Source: VRUE01 sp040508545 (GTDB lineage: Bacteria; Actinomycetota; Thermoleophilia; Solirubrobacterales; 70-9). From it: a DNA stretch of 64,000 bases. This document shows, piece by piece, positions 42,050-50,291 of this stretch. Location of the stretch: NCBI GenBank assembly GCA_040508545.1, contig JBEVMR010000076.1, forward strand, positions 13,701 through 77,700, read 5' to 3'. The position numbers were made by a program, and so were the translations under genes. Below the pieces are notes generated by a model. It was not told the DNA's origin. It ran no database searches and saw only the letters and a list, made by a program, of their open reading frames with translations. How positions within the stretch are numbered: the first letter of the stretch is position 1; each line of letters starts with the position of its first letter.

Positions 42050-44404
42050 GTGCAGGTCGACGCGGTAGGGGGGAGACGTCGAGGCAGGGCCACGGTCGCC
42101 GCCCTGATCGTGCTCGCCTGCGCTTTCGCCTCGGCCCCGCCGGCAAACGCGGCGGAATTGATGGTCGACAGCACTGCCGACGCGGTCGATGTCGCGCCGG
42201 GCGACGAAAGCTGCCTGACGGCGGGCGGCGAGTGCACCCTTCGCGCAGCGATCGAAGAGGCGAACGGCTTGGGGGAATTCACCAGGATCGACTTCGAAGA
42301 AGAAACCTTCGAAGGGCAGGCTGCTGCCACGATCGCGCTGGGCAGCGGCCTGCCCGCTGTCGGCGTGCCGGCGTTCGTCAACGGGCGGACCTGTGAAACG
42401 GAGGCGGGGATCAGCGGGCCGTGCGTGGGCATCGAGGGCCCGAGCGGGGAACCGGCGCTGACCGCCGCGAACACCGAAGAAGTCGAAATCTCGGGCTTGG
42501 CGATCACCGGTGCGCAGACGGCCGTCAGCCTGGAGGCCTCGCCGCGCAGCAAAGTCCAGGGCAGCTGGCTCGGCGTCGCGCTCGATGGCACCGTTGCGGG
42601 TAACGAGACCGGGATCCTGGTCGGCCCCGGATCGAACCGCAGCCTCATCGGCGGGGAAGGGCCCGGGCTGGGGAACGTCCTTGCCGGCAACGTCGACGAC
42701 GGGCTCGACGTGCACGGCGGCAACGGGGTCAGGGTTTTCGGTAACTACTTCGGCGTCGAGCCGGACGGGGTCACTCCGGCCGCGAACGGCGGCGACAACG
42801 TCGAGGTCGCCTCGACCGAAGGGCTCGAAATGGCCGGCACGGCGATTGGCACCAGGCCGACCTTCGGATCGTCTGCGACGACCCCCGAGTGCGACGGGGG
42901 GTGCAACCTGATCTCCGGCGCCGTGTCGGACGGCGTCGATCTCGAAGGCGACGGTGGGGACGAGGTGCCCGCTGTGGCGACGACGATCGCCGGCAACCAC
43001 ATCGGCCTCGACGCAACCGGGAGGGCCTCGATCCCGAACGCCCTGGCCGGGATCCGCGTCGGCAGCGCCGCGCAGACCGTCATCGGCGGGCCCAAAGCCG
43101 GCGAGGCCAACCGCGTCAACGGCGGCGAAGTCGGCGTTCTCGCCGGTCCGGCAGCCCCGGACCTCGTCGTTCGCGGCAACCTGGTCGGGCTCGACCTGGA
43201 CGGGACCGCGACGCTGGCGCCGCCGGCCGAAGCTGTGGCCGTCGATTCCGGAGAACTCGCCACCCCGGCGCTCGAAGCGACGATCGCCGACAACCGGATC
43301 TGGATGGAAGGCGGCGTCGCCATCGCCCAGCAGGGCTTCGGGGCGAGGATCGCCGACAACGAGATCGTCGGCGCCGAAGCCGGCATCAGGATCTTCGGCT
43401 TCACCGGGGAACACGGCAACCTGATCGAGGGCAATTACCTCGAAGGACTCGAAGGCGACGGGATCCTGGTTGAAAACGACCTCAACGAAATCCTCGGCAA
43501 CGAAATCTTCGAAGCTATCGGCGCGGGGATCCGGATCCTGGGGCCGCTCCCCTTCGGCGTGACCGGCAACGTCGTCGGCGGCGACGTTGCCGTGGATGAG
43601 AACTTCATCGCCGGCAGCGGCGGCGCGATCGAGATCGTCAACGCCGAAGCGACCGCGAATGAAGTAGCTCGCAACGCGGGGATCGCCAACGGCGGCCTCT
43701 TCATCGACCTGGTCGCGGCGGGGCCTGAACCGAACGGCCCCAACAACGGCATCGAGCCGCCGGCGCTCTCGGGCGCCGGCCAGACCGGCGCCGGCGGCAG
43801 CGGTGCCGAGGCGGGCGCCGCCGTGCGGGTCTTTCGCAAGGAACGCGCCGAAGCCGGCGAGCTGGAATCGTTCCTCGGCGAAGCGATCGCCGGCGAAGCG
43901 GGCGACTGGGAAGTTGCTTACGCCGCCGCGATTCCGGCGGGGACGATCGTCGCCGCGACGCAAACGAGCGCGGGCGGAACCTCGGAGCTGGCCCTGGCGG
44001 TTACGGCGGACGAAGGGATCGTCGTGGAGGACGGCGGCTGTGCGTTCGTGGCCGGCGTGGAGTGCCAGGCTGGTGGGCAGGCTGGCGGCGGCAGCGCTGG
44101 TGTTCCCACCGCGGGCTCGCCCAGGCGCCCGGCCGCCGATGCCCGACCACAGACGAAGATCGTCAAGATCCAGCGGAAGCGGTCTCGGCCCGGCGCCGTG
44201 CGGCTCGAGTTCAAGTCCAGCGTCCGGGGGTCGCGCTTCCTCTGCAAGCTCGATCGCAAGCCGTTCGATCTCTGCAGCTCCCCGAAGAAGTACAGCGGCC
44301 TGGCGCCCGGTAGGCATACCTTCCGTGTGCGCGCGGTCGGTCCGACCGGACGCGTCGACTCGAGCCCGGCGACGAAGAGGTTCGTCGTCCCCGGCCGAGC
44401 ATGA
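42050..44404 (+). CDS. Secreted CSLREA-type parallel beta-helix protein
   Basis: 784 aa, GTG start, signal peptide to about residue 35 (ends PPANAAE). Residues 36-75 match the CSLREA domain (VDSTADAVDVAPGD, CTLRAAIEEANG). About 100-560 is a right-handed parallel beta-helix, with repeated short strands and turns such as NRIWMEGG, NEIVGAEAGI and NYLEGLEGDGI. The C-terminal 90 residues form an Ig-like domain (FLCKLDRKPFDLCSSPKKY, PGRHTFRVRA). Such proteins bind or cleave polysaccharides or act as surface structures. Overlaps the next gene by ATGA. Glu codons are mostly GAA. Confidence 0.82.
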   Translation: MQVDAVGGRRRGRATVAALIVLACAFASAPPANAAELMVDSTADAVDVAPGDESCLTAGGECTLRAAIEEANGLGEFTRIDFEEETFEGQAAATIALGSGLPAVGVPAFVNGRTCETEAGISGPCVGIEGPSGEPALTAANTEEVEISGLAITGAQTAVSLEASPRSKVQGSWLGVALDGTVAGNETGILVGPGSNRSLIGGEGPGLGNVLAGNVDDGLDVHGGNGVRVFGNYFGVEPDGVTPAANGGDNVEVASTEGLEMAGTAIGTRPTFGSSATTPECDGGCNLISGAVSDGVDLEGDGGDEVPAVATTIAGNHIGLDATGRASIPNALAGIRVGSAAQTVIGGPKAGEANRVNGGEVGVLAGPAAPDLVVRGNLVGLDLDGTATLAPPAEAVAVDSGELATPALEATIADNRIWMEGGVAIAQQGFGARIADNEIVGAEAGIRIFGFTGEHGNLIEGNYLEGLEGDGILVENDLNEILGNEIFEAIGAGIRILGPLPFGVTGNVVGGDVAVDENFIAGSGGAIEIVNAEATANEVARNAGIANGGLFIDLVAAGPEPNGPNNGIEPPALSGAGQTGAGGSGAEAGAAVRVFRKERAEAGELESFLGEAIAGEAGDWEVAYAAAIPAGTIVAATQTSAGGTSELALAVTADEGIVVEDGGCAFVAGVECQAGGQAGGGSAGVPTAGSPRRPAADARPQTKIVKIQRKRSRPGAVRLEFKSSVRGSRFLCKLDRKPFDLCSSPKKYSGLAPGRHTFRVRAVGPTGRVDSSPATKRFVVPGRA

Positions 44405-45477
44405 GGGTGCGACGAAAGACGGCGTTCGCGACGCTCTTCGCGATGGCCCTGCTCGCAGCGCCGGCGTCCACTGGGGCCGAGGCGGCGACGGTCGTCAACG
44501 GCGGCTTCGAGTCGGGGACGCTGAGTGGATGGCAGGTCCTGCGAGCGACGCAGGCTGGCGACTGGTTTGCCTATGAAGGCACCGCCGCGCCGATCGGCAG
44601 GAAAAGGCAGCCCCCCGCCGACCCGGTTCAGCCTCCGCCTCAAGGCACTCATGCCGCGATTGCCGACCAGGCAAACCCCGACACGCTGATCCTGTACCAG
44701 GACCTGGCGCTCGAGGCCGGGCAGGATCACTGGCTCAGCCTGCTTGCCTATTACGACACCTACGAACCGATCGCGATCCCAAGACCGGACACCCTGTCGG
44801 TCGACGAAGGGGCCCTGGGGGGGCAGGGCAACCAGCAGTTCCGGATCGACGTGATGAAGCCGGACGCCCCGGTCGAATCGGTTGACCCAGCGGACATCCT
44901 TCGCACGCTCTTCCGGACCGAGGAAGGCGATCCGGCGGAGATGGAGCCGACCAGGCTTACGGCCGACCTCAGCTCGTTCGCGGGGCGGACGGTGCGCCTG
45001 CGCATCGCCAATGCTGCCCACGAGGAAGTATTCAACGCGGGCGTCGATGCCGTCACCCTCTCCAACGCCCCGCCGGGGGGGTCGCCGTCCCGTGGCGGCG
45101 GCTCGAAGCCCAGCGCTCCGCGCCTCTTTAGCTTCGGTCGGGTCAGAGCCAACCGGCACGACGGGACGGCGACGCTGCGCGTGCGGGTATCGGGGCCCGG
45201 CCTGGTGAGGGCAAAGGCGGTTTCGGCCGGGACTCCCAGCGCGCTCACGAGCGGCAAGGCCCGCAGGCTGATCGAGCCGGTGACCGTTCCCGCCGCCGTG
45301 GCGAGGACCGTGACGATCCGCCTGAGGCCGACGCCGGCCGTTCGCGCGATCCTTCGCCAAAGGCGGAAGCTCCGGGTCGAGGTGGCGGTGACGTTCATGC
45401 CCGCCGGCGGTTCCCCGGAGGCCTCCTCGGTGCCGGTGCAGTTCAGGCTCGAGGCGCGCCCGCGACGCCCGCGCTGA
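44401..45477 (+). CDS. Secreted beta-sandwich protein, partner of the beta-helix
   Basis: 358 aa with a signal peptide (residues 1-28, ends GAEAAT). The mature part starts VVNGGFESGTLSGWQV, the hallmark of a carbohydrate-binding-module-like jelly roll, continuing to FAGRTVRLRIANAAHEEVFNAGVDAVTL near 200. A second, Ser/Pro-linked beta domain (about 225-358) resembles bacterial Ig-like repeats. Its ATG overlaps the beta-helix stop, so the two are made together and probably act on or in the same extracellular material. No catalytic residues seen. Confidence 0.75.
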   Translation: MRVRRKTAFATLFAMALLAAPASTGAEAATVVNGGFESGTLSGWQVLRATQAGDWFAYEGTAAPIGRKRQPPADPVQPPPQGTHAAIADQANPDTLILYQDLALEAGQDHWLSLLAYYDTYEPIAIPRPDTLSVDEGALGGQGNQQFRIDVMKPDAPVESVDPADILRTLFRTEEGDPAEMEPTRLTADLSSFAGRTVRLRIANAAHEEVFNAGVDAVTLSNAPPGGSPSRGGGSKPSAPRLFSFGRVRANRHDGTATLRVRVSGPGLVRAKAVSAGTPSALTSGKARRLIEPVTVPAAVARTVTIRLRPTPAVRAILRQRRKLRVEVAVTFMPAGGSPEASSVPVQFRLEARPRRPR

Positions 45478-45490
45478 TGCGTCGCGCGAG

Positions 45491-45516
45491 GCCCTGGCTG
45501 TTGCCCTTTCCAGGGC
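45491..45516 (+). terminator. Hairpin after the secreted two-gene unit
   Basis: GCCCTGG (45491-45497) and CCAGGGC (45510-45516) form a 7-bp stem with a 12-base loop, starting 13 bp after the stop at 45477. No long T run follows. Confidence 0.45.
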
Positions 45517-45534
45517 TTGGGCCTAATCGTCCAA

Positions 45535-45553
45535 ATACTTTGACTATAAGTAT
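45535..45553. promoter_or_regulatory. Inverted repeat in AT-rich upstream region
   Basis: ATACTT and AAGTAT flank TGACTAT (6-bp arms, 7-bp spacer), about 75 bp before the start at 45629, in the most AT-rich stretch of this gap. It may be an operator or part of a promoter (TTGACT followed by TATAAG overlaps it). Confidence 0.35.
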
Positions 45554-45628
45554 CCTCCCTGTCTAAAGTCGGCTGCCGCCCGGAAAACGGCGGCGGTCAC
45601 CAGTCACTCGAGAAAGGAAATGGGAGAG

Positions 45629-46183
45629 ATGAAGATCAACAAACGGCTGCTGCTCGCGGGCGTCGTCGCCGCGGTTGTGCTGCTGGCAGTTCCGGCTCTG
45701 GCCTTGTCGGCGGTGTGGAAAGACAAAGGCGTCAACGTCGCCAAATTCGTCGAATTTGCCGGGCTTGGCGGTGAAATCTTCGAAACGACCGCAGGCAACG
45801 GCATGAACTGCGAAGTGCGCGCGGTCTTCACGACCGAAGGCGGAAGCACCGGCAAAGTCACCAAATTCGAAATCAAAAAATGCCCGACGGGCTTTGGCAC
45901 GTTCAAAGGGTGCGAACTGGCGAGCGCCGAAGCGAAAGGCCTGCCCTGGACCGTCGACGTCAATGCCACGGATCTGACGATCACAAACCTGCGCACCAAA
46001 CGCACCTTCAAAGCGGGCTGCGCGACCACCGAACTCGACAAAACGATCGGCAGCGTCACAGTGACGCTGAACACCCCGAGCGCGATCTCGGAAATGGAAT
46101 TCTCCGGCTCGATCGCCGGCTACAAAACGCTCGGCTCGTTGGCGATTGAAGGAGCCAACAAAGGCACATACGGAATCGGCTGA
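45629..46183 (+). CDS. Secreted beta-rich protein with AAA/GAA codon bias
   Basis: 184 aa from ATG 45629 (after GGGAGAG); ATG 45620 is an alternative. Signal peptide MKINKRLLLAGVVAAVVLLA ends near ALA. The mature part has alternating beta strands (TGKVTKFEIKKCPTGFGTF, then SVTVTLNTPSAISEMEFSGS) and four Cys. All mature Lys codons are AAA and all Glu codons GAA. The layout is like the secreted protein at 38995 but sequence identity is low. A repeat copy with a strong hairpin follows, probably ending the transcript. Function unknown. Confidence 0.75.
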   Translation: MKINKRLLLAGVVAAVVLLAVPALALSAVWKDKGVNVAKFVEFAGLGGEIFETTAGNGMNCEVRAVFTTEGGSTGKVTKFEIKKCPTGFGTFKGCELASAEAKGLPWTVDVNATDLTITNLRTKRTFKAGCATTELDKTIGSVTVTLNTPSAISEMEFSGSIAGYKTLGSLAIEGANKGTYGIG

Positions 46184-46503
46184 GCTCCCAGCGACGCGTT
46201 TTGGCTCAGGGCCGCGCCTGCCGGCATAGCGGCGGGCGCGGCCAGGGCCACCCCGATCACCTGCCCAGGCGCCCGCTCACAACGGCGCGCAGCCCAACAG
46301 AAAACGCCCCACCGGCGAGGCGGGGCGTTTCTGGGTTACTACAGGGAGGGAGTCCTGCGAGCACCCGCATGGCGAGCGGAATCCCGCTTGCAGAGCCAAG
46401 GATAATCCGGCTGAAGCCGGTTGTAGCCGGCTATTCCCGTGCTTGACCGTGGCACGACTGTGGCGCCAGGGGAGGGGTCGGGGGGAGGGGGTACCCTTGG
46501 TCC
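46184..46503. other. 320-bp gap holding repeat copy 2
   Basis: No credible gene; the only open frame lacks a codon signature. It contains the terminator-type repeat at 46291-46352 and, near 46409-46432, a cluster of CCGGCT/AGCCGG palindromes (CCGGCTGAAGCCGG then AGCCGGCT) in AT-flanked context that could fold as alternative hairpins. The promoter of the DUF433 gene should lie at its right end. Confidence 0.5.
46291..46352 (+). repeat. Intergenic repeat, copy 2 (terminator hairpin)
   Basis: GCCCAACAG, AAACGCCCC (46302-46310), loop ACCGGCGAGGC, GGGGCGTTT (46322-46330), then CTGGGTTACTACAGGGAGG. Nearly identical to copy 3 over about 60 bases. The 9-bp stem is a good intrinsic terminator, ending in TTT, and serves the secreted-protein gene at 45629. 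Confidence 0.75.
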
Positions 46504-46734
46504 ATGGCCAAGGAGCGAATCACCGTCGATCCGAACAGGATGCGCGGATTGCCATGCATCCGGGACACGCGCATGACCGTCAGCGCCGTGCTGGGCCAGC
46601 TCGCGGCCGGAGTCAGTATCGATGAGTTACTGGGAAGCTATCCCTATCTCGAACGCGAGGACGTTCTCGCTGCGCTCGAATACGCCGCCGCTGCGGCGCA
46701 GGAGCGCGAGTTGGCCGTAGCCGCACCGGCGTGA
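46504..46734 (+). CDS. DUF433 antitoxin-like protein
   Basis: 76 aa. DUF433 features: RITVDPNRMRGLPCIRDTRMTVS at the start, then an HTH-like part (VLGQLAAGVSIDELLGSYPYLEREDVLAALEYA). DUF433 proteins are typical antitoxins paired with DUF5615 PIN-like toxins. It overlaps the following toxin reading frame by GTGA. The partner is frameshifted, so this may be an orphan antitoxin. A strand of G-rich sequence (GGGGAGGGGT...) precedes its ATG. Confidence 0.85.
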   Translation: MAKERITVDPNRMRGLPCIRDTRMTVSAVLGQLAAGVSIDELLGSYPYLEREDVLAALEYAAAAAQERELAVAAPA

Positions 46735-47115
46735 GGCTTCTTCTCGACGCCAACCTCTCGCCCGAGGTCGCCCCGGCTCCTCGAGGAGGCTAGGCACGAC
46801 GCAATCCACGTCTCGGAGGTCGGGCTCTTGAGTGCGCCCGACCCCGAGATCATGACGGCCGCCGCTCGGGAGCGCCGCATTCTGCTGACTGCCGATGCGG
46901 ATTTCGGCGCGCTCCTCGCCCTGGGGTCCCGGGCGACGCCATCCGTCGTGCTTCTACGCTCCGCCGACCACCTGCGTCCCGCCGAGCAGGCCGAGCTTCT
47001 CGCCGCGAACCTGCCACTGATTGCCGAAGACCTTGAAAAGGGCGCGATTGCCAGTCTGACGAGAGATCGCCTGCGTGTTCGCGAACTGCCCATAGAGGGG
47101 CAGGCGGCTGAGTGA
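46731..47115 (+). pseudogene. DUF5615 PIN-like toxin, single-base frameshift
   Basis: GTG 46731 begins MRLLLDANLSPEVAP in one frame, but this hits TAG after 20 codons. The rest (RLLEEARHDAIHVSEVGLLS, then TADADFGALLAL and PSVVLLRSADHL) continues in the next frame, in family order. Removing one C from the CCCC at 46771-46774 joins the two halves into a 127-aa PIN-like protein with Asp in LLLDANL and TADADF. Either a real inactivation or a sequencing error in a C run. Confidence 0.75.
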
Positions 47116-47146
47116 GCCGTCCGGCTTGATGAAATCGAAAAAGGGC

Positions 47147-47794
47147 CTAGCGGAGAGTCACCCGGTCCGGCGGCGAGGCAACTAAGTCGCGAAGCACGAA
47201 GTGCCCAGAGCGCACGCGCGCGGAGGTGGTCAAGCTGCCACTTCGAATGAGTACGGTGCGGGTCCCCCTCGGGACCACGCCGACGATGATGCGCCTGCCG
47301 GAGGTTGGGTCGAGCGAGGTGTTCGCGATCCCGTGGCGAAGCGCCTCGCCGGCGCTCGCGCAGACGGTGCCTATGGTCGGCGACTTGGGGGTAGTCGCGA
47401 CGACGCAGAGATCCTCAACCCCGGGTACCAGCCAGTACGTGCTCGTCGCAGACACCGGGACACGACGGGCGAGGCTCCAACTCATACCAGGTATTGGGTC
47501 GCTCAGTGCCTGCCTGACTCTGGGGGGTACGCCGTCGGGGGGAGTGCGCAGCAGAGCGAAGCTGTCCGACAGCACGTGTGACAAGCGGCCATCAGATGCC
47601 CGCCGCAAAGTGTCGTTTGAGGTTTGAGGAGTCGGCGTTAGCGCTTGTTGATTCCGCGACTGCTCAGTGCCGCACGCCGTCAGGCTTACGGACAGCATGA
47701 GTGCGAGCAACAGGCCGAGCCGCCACTTCCCACAAGGAGAGCGACGCTCGACCTGGTGCCCACAAGTGCTCGAGAGAGCTTCGAAGTGCAGCAT
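47147..47794 (-). CDS. Lipoprotein, unknown function
   Basis: 215 aa from ATG 47794; a longer start at 47881 would run into the neighbouring gene. A Cys-containing basic stretch precedes the hydrophobic helix and lipobox (LLLALMLSVSLTACG), so the Cys of TAC-G is probably lipidated. The mature part has beta-type segments (STYWLVPGVEDLCVVATTP, later TVLIRSGSLTTSARVRSGHF) and a Cys pair (DLCVVA, GTVCAS). GC content is lower than in the housekeeping blocks. No family recognised. Confidence 0.6.
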   Translation of the reverse strand: MLHFEALSSTCGHQVERRSPCGKWRLGLLLALMLSVSLTACGTEQSRNQQALTPTPQTSNDTLRRASDGRLSHVLSDSFALLRTPPDGVPPRVRQALSDPIPGMSWSLARRVPVSATSTYWLVPGVEDLCVVATTPKSPTIGTVCASAGEALRHGIANTSLDPTSGRRIIVGVVPRGTRTVLIRSGSLTTSARVRSGHFVLRDLVASPPDRVTLR

Positions 47795-47831
47795 CAAGCC
47801 GCGTCGTGCAGTGCCGCACTGTCCTGCAGCA

Positions 47832-48170
47832 CTATTCGAAGGTGTAGCTACTGGTGGTGGTGAAGGCCGACGCAGTCCCAATCACCCAGGGGGAGTGTTG
47901 GCCGGGGGTCATCCAAACGATGGCGAGCTGATTCGTTGGAGCACAGGTTCCTTGGGTTAGGTCCGCGCCAGCGCACGTACCGGTGCTATATCCTGTGGTC
48001 GTAGCGCCCTGCAACCAGCGCGCGGCGCCCCAGCACTTGTTCCAACTGTTTACCGACTGGCCTCCGCAGTACTGACTCGCGGACGCTGACGACGACGCTA
48101 GGGCCATCGTGGCGATCAACACCGCAAGCGAGGCTAGGAGCAAACTGCCCCTCTTCATCGTGCGTTGCAT
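47832..48170 (-). CDS. Small secreted Cys/Trp-rich protein
   Basis: 112 aa. ATG 48170 follows AAGGAGGAGG, a very strong Shine-Dalgarno. Signal peptide to about residue 31 (ends ASSSASASQ). The mature 80 residues have four Cys (QYCGGQSVNSWNKCWGAARW, GTCAGADLTQGTC) and end TTTSSYTFE. Its size, Trp/Gly/Cys content and strong ribosome site suggest an abundant exported peptide or small structural protein. The upstream stretch (about 48240-48330) is AT-rich and probably holds its promoter. Function unknown. Confidence 0.65.
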   Translation of the reverse strand: MQRTMKRGSLLLASLAVLIATMALASSSASASQYCGGQSVNSWNKCWGAARWLQGATTTGYSTGTCAGADLTQGTCAPTNQLAIVWMTPGQHSPWVIGTASAFTTTSSYTFE

Positions 48171-48340
48171 GTTCCTCCTCCTTCTATTTGCAATGACAAC
48201 GGTCTAGCGACCCACTGAGGTGCAAGTGGGCCCCCAGCCCCTGCCGCCAAGATCGATTGCACTATATAAGTCTAGAGAGATAAGAGAAAATTAAGCATTC
48301 GGCTAAATCGACGAATATTTGATTAGAAGCGGGCCGCAAT

Positions 48341-48975
48341 CTACTTTCGCGCCGTATGGCTCGCCAGCTGCACGACCTGCTCGATGACCTCAACGAAGTT
48401 CATCTGTTCGAGATTGCCTTCGGCCGTTTCCTCGAATGAGAACCTTTTCTCGCGGAGTTCCGCATAGACCTTGTCCATGTCGGTCTCCTTGTCCCGCTCG
48501 TGCGCGACCTCTTCGTGAAGCATCTCGTCTGGCTCGAAGAGGCACGGACCCTGATTTGCGCTCCGCCAAAGCCGAAGAAAAGCTCGTCGCGCAGCGTGTT
48601 CGGATCGGTTCGAAATGCCTTCTTCCAGATGGGCCTGCTCTCATGCCCTTCGAATGCGGCAGCTGCGGCGTGGATCTCCGCAAGCTCGATTTCTTCCTTG
48701 CCGCGAAAACCGGTGCCGATGGACAGCTCATCGGCGAGCCCGTCGATCTCCTTCCACGGCCCCTGATCTCGGATGTGTACCCGGGCCGTCTCGTCGTTGT
48801 GGCTAGGCGAAGCCGGGCAGATCAGTCGCCCGGTGTTGACCTCTGTCCGAAGTAGGTCCAGCAGCCCGGCGTGGTCCTTCTCGGTCGCCAGCGCCGAGAG
48901 CGTCGATTGATCGAGGTAGACGAGGAGGCGCGGGCCAGCCGCGCGCCGCGCCAGGCGGTTGACATCGATGTCCAT
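48341..48975 (-). pseudogene. PIN-like domain gene split by a frameshift
   Basis: From ATG 48975 the frame reads a PIN-like start (LLVYLDQSTLSALATEKDHAG) and continues to FFGFGGAQIRVRASS. It then turns into an Arg/Ser-rich out-of-frame tail. The next frame gives a natural continuation from about 48540 (DEMLHEEVAHERDKETDMDK to VVQLASHTARK, stop at 48341). Adding one base near 48536-48541 restores one product of about 212 aa. Its nearest look-alikes are PIN-like (DUF4935-type) RNases. No antitoxin is seen. Sequencing error is the alternative. Confidence 0.6.
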
Positions 48976-49081
48976 TGAATTCGAAGCGTGGCGGCTTGTG
49001 GGGCAGGGTTCGGTCCCCGGATGCGGGACTGTGGCACGGCGGCATTCGGTCAAGGAGCACTTCTCGCGCAGCCAGCGCGAG

Positions 49082-49210
49082 TGCACCGAAATTCGGCTTG
49101 CTAGAGCCCCACCCAACAGAAAACGCCCCACCGGGGAGGCGGGGCGTTTCTGGGGTTACTACAGGGAGGAGAGATATGTATCTCTATATATGTGGATCCG
49201 TGGGAGGTAG
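49082..49210 (+). repeat. Intergenic repeat, copy 3 (most complete)
   Basis: Contains TGCACCGAAATTCGGCT, CCCAACAG, the stem AAACGCCCC (49121-49129)/GGGGCGTTT (49141-49149), CTGGGGTTACTACAGGGAGG, then the inverted repeat GAGATATGTATCTC and TATATATGTGGATCCGTGGG. Left half matches copy 2, right half matches copy 1, so this is probably the full form. The rest of the gap to 49496 has no gene I can support; it is AT-rich around 49290-49350. Confidence 0.75.
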
Positions 49211-49496
49211 GTGGGCCCTTATGTGCCGCGGGGCAAGTCGATGGGAGTCAACTGCCATATGAGCGGCGCCAGGCCCGACCAGGAAGTTTTGTAAGCCCTT
49301 TATCGATCCTCTCTCGCAAATCCTTGAATCAAGATACGAACATACGTGCGATTTGTGTGTGAGCCGAGTCACAGAGCCCTTTTGACTGGCTACCGGGGCT
49401 CGCTGAGGCGATTGTTCTACCCAATACTAAGGTGCCGGTAAACATCTGGCAAGGGCTTCATATGGATTGCCGGGGGACCGCCTGTACCGTTCGTGC

Positions 49497-50291
49497 GTGG
49501 CGAAGGCGGGCTCCAGAGCGCGAATCGACGCGGTTTTGGCCGAGCGGGGGCTTTTCCCGTCGCGCTCGGCCGCTGCTGGCGCGGTTCGCGCCGGCGAGGT
49601 TCGGGTGGGTGAGGACGGCCCGATCGCGCTGCGACCCAGCCAGCTCGTTGACCCCGGGGCCGACTTCCGGCTCGAGCAGGGCCCCCGCTTTGTCTCCCGC
49701 GGCGGCATCAAGCTCGACCACGCGCTCGCCGCTCTCGATCTCGACGTCTCGGGACTGGATTGCCTCGACGTGGGCGCCTCGACCGGCGGCTTCACCGACT
49801 GCCTGCTGCAGCGCGGTGCCGGCCGAGTCGTCGCCCTCGACGTCGCCTACGGCCAGATCGACCTGCGCATGCGCGAGGATCCCCGCGTGACTGTGCTCGA
49901 GCGGGTCAACGCCCGCGCTCTCTCCCCGGCCGACCTGCCGTATCCGCCCGAGCTCGCCACGATCGACGTCTCCTTCATATCGCTGACCAAGGTCATGCCT
50001 GCCGTCGCCGACTGCCTCGCCCCGGGCGGCGAGATCCTGGCAATGGTCAAGCCCCAGTTCGAGCTTGGCCGTGAGCGTGTCCGCAAGGGCGTCGTCCGCG
50101 ACGCCGGCGACCGGCGCGAGGCGATCCTCACCGTCGCCCGTGCCGCGACCGGCCTCGGGCTGCCCGTGCGCGGCATCGCCTCCTCTGGCCTGCCGGGGCC
50201 GAAGGGCAACCGCGAGACCTTCGTTTGGTGTGGGGGAAGTGGAGAGTCCCTGGACGACCTCGAGGCCACGGTTGCCGAGGTCGAGCCGTGA
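49497..50291 (+). CDS. tlyA: TlyA family rRNA 2'-O-methyltransferase
   Basis: 264 aa from GTG 49497. Residues 1-60 are an S4 RNA-binding domain (RIDAVLAERGLFPSRSAAAG, VRVGEDG). The FtsJ-like methyltransferase follows: SAM site LDVGASTGGFTDCLLQRG near 85-102, ALDVAYGQID, and catalytic Lys in VKPQFELG. TlyA methylates 16S C1409 and 23S C1920 and gives capreomycin sensitivity in mycobacteria. First gene of a block matching Rv1694-Rv1701. Overlaps nadK by GTGA. Confidence 0.93.
   Translation: MAKAGSRARIDAVLAERGLFPSRSAAAGAVRAGEVRVGEDGPIALRPSQLVDPGADFRLEQGPRFVSRGGIKLDHALAALDLDVSGLDCLDVGASTGGFTDCLLQRGAGRVVALDVAYGQIDLRMREDPRVTVLERVNARALSPADLPYPPELATIDVSFISLTKVMPAVADCLAPGGEILAMVKPQFELGRERVRKGVVRDAGDRREAILTVARAATGLGLPVRGIASSGLPGPKGNRETFVWCGGSGESLDDLEATVAEVEP

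Noticed and set aside
42005..44317. Long open frame antisense to the beta-helix gene
   Set aside because: Repeated beta-helix units make repetitive antisense translation; no ribosome site or fold.
46201..46446. Open frame through repeat copy 2
   Set aside because: Runs across a terminator hairpin and repeat; composition is not coding.
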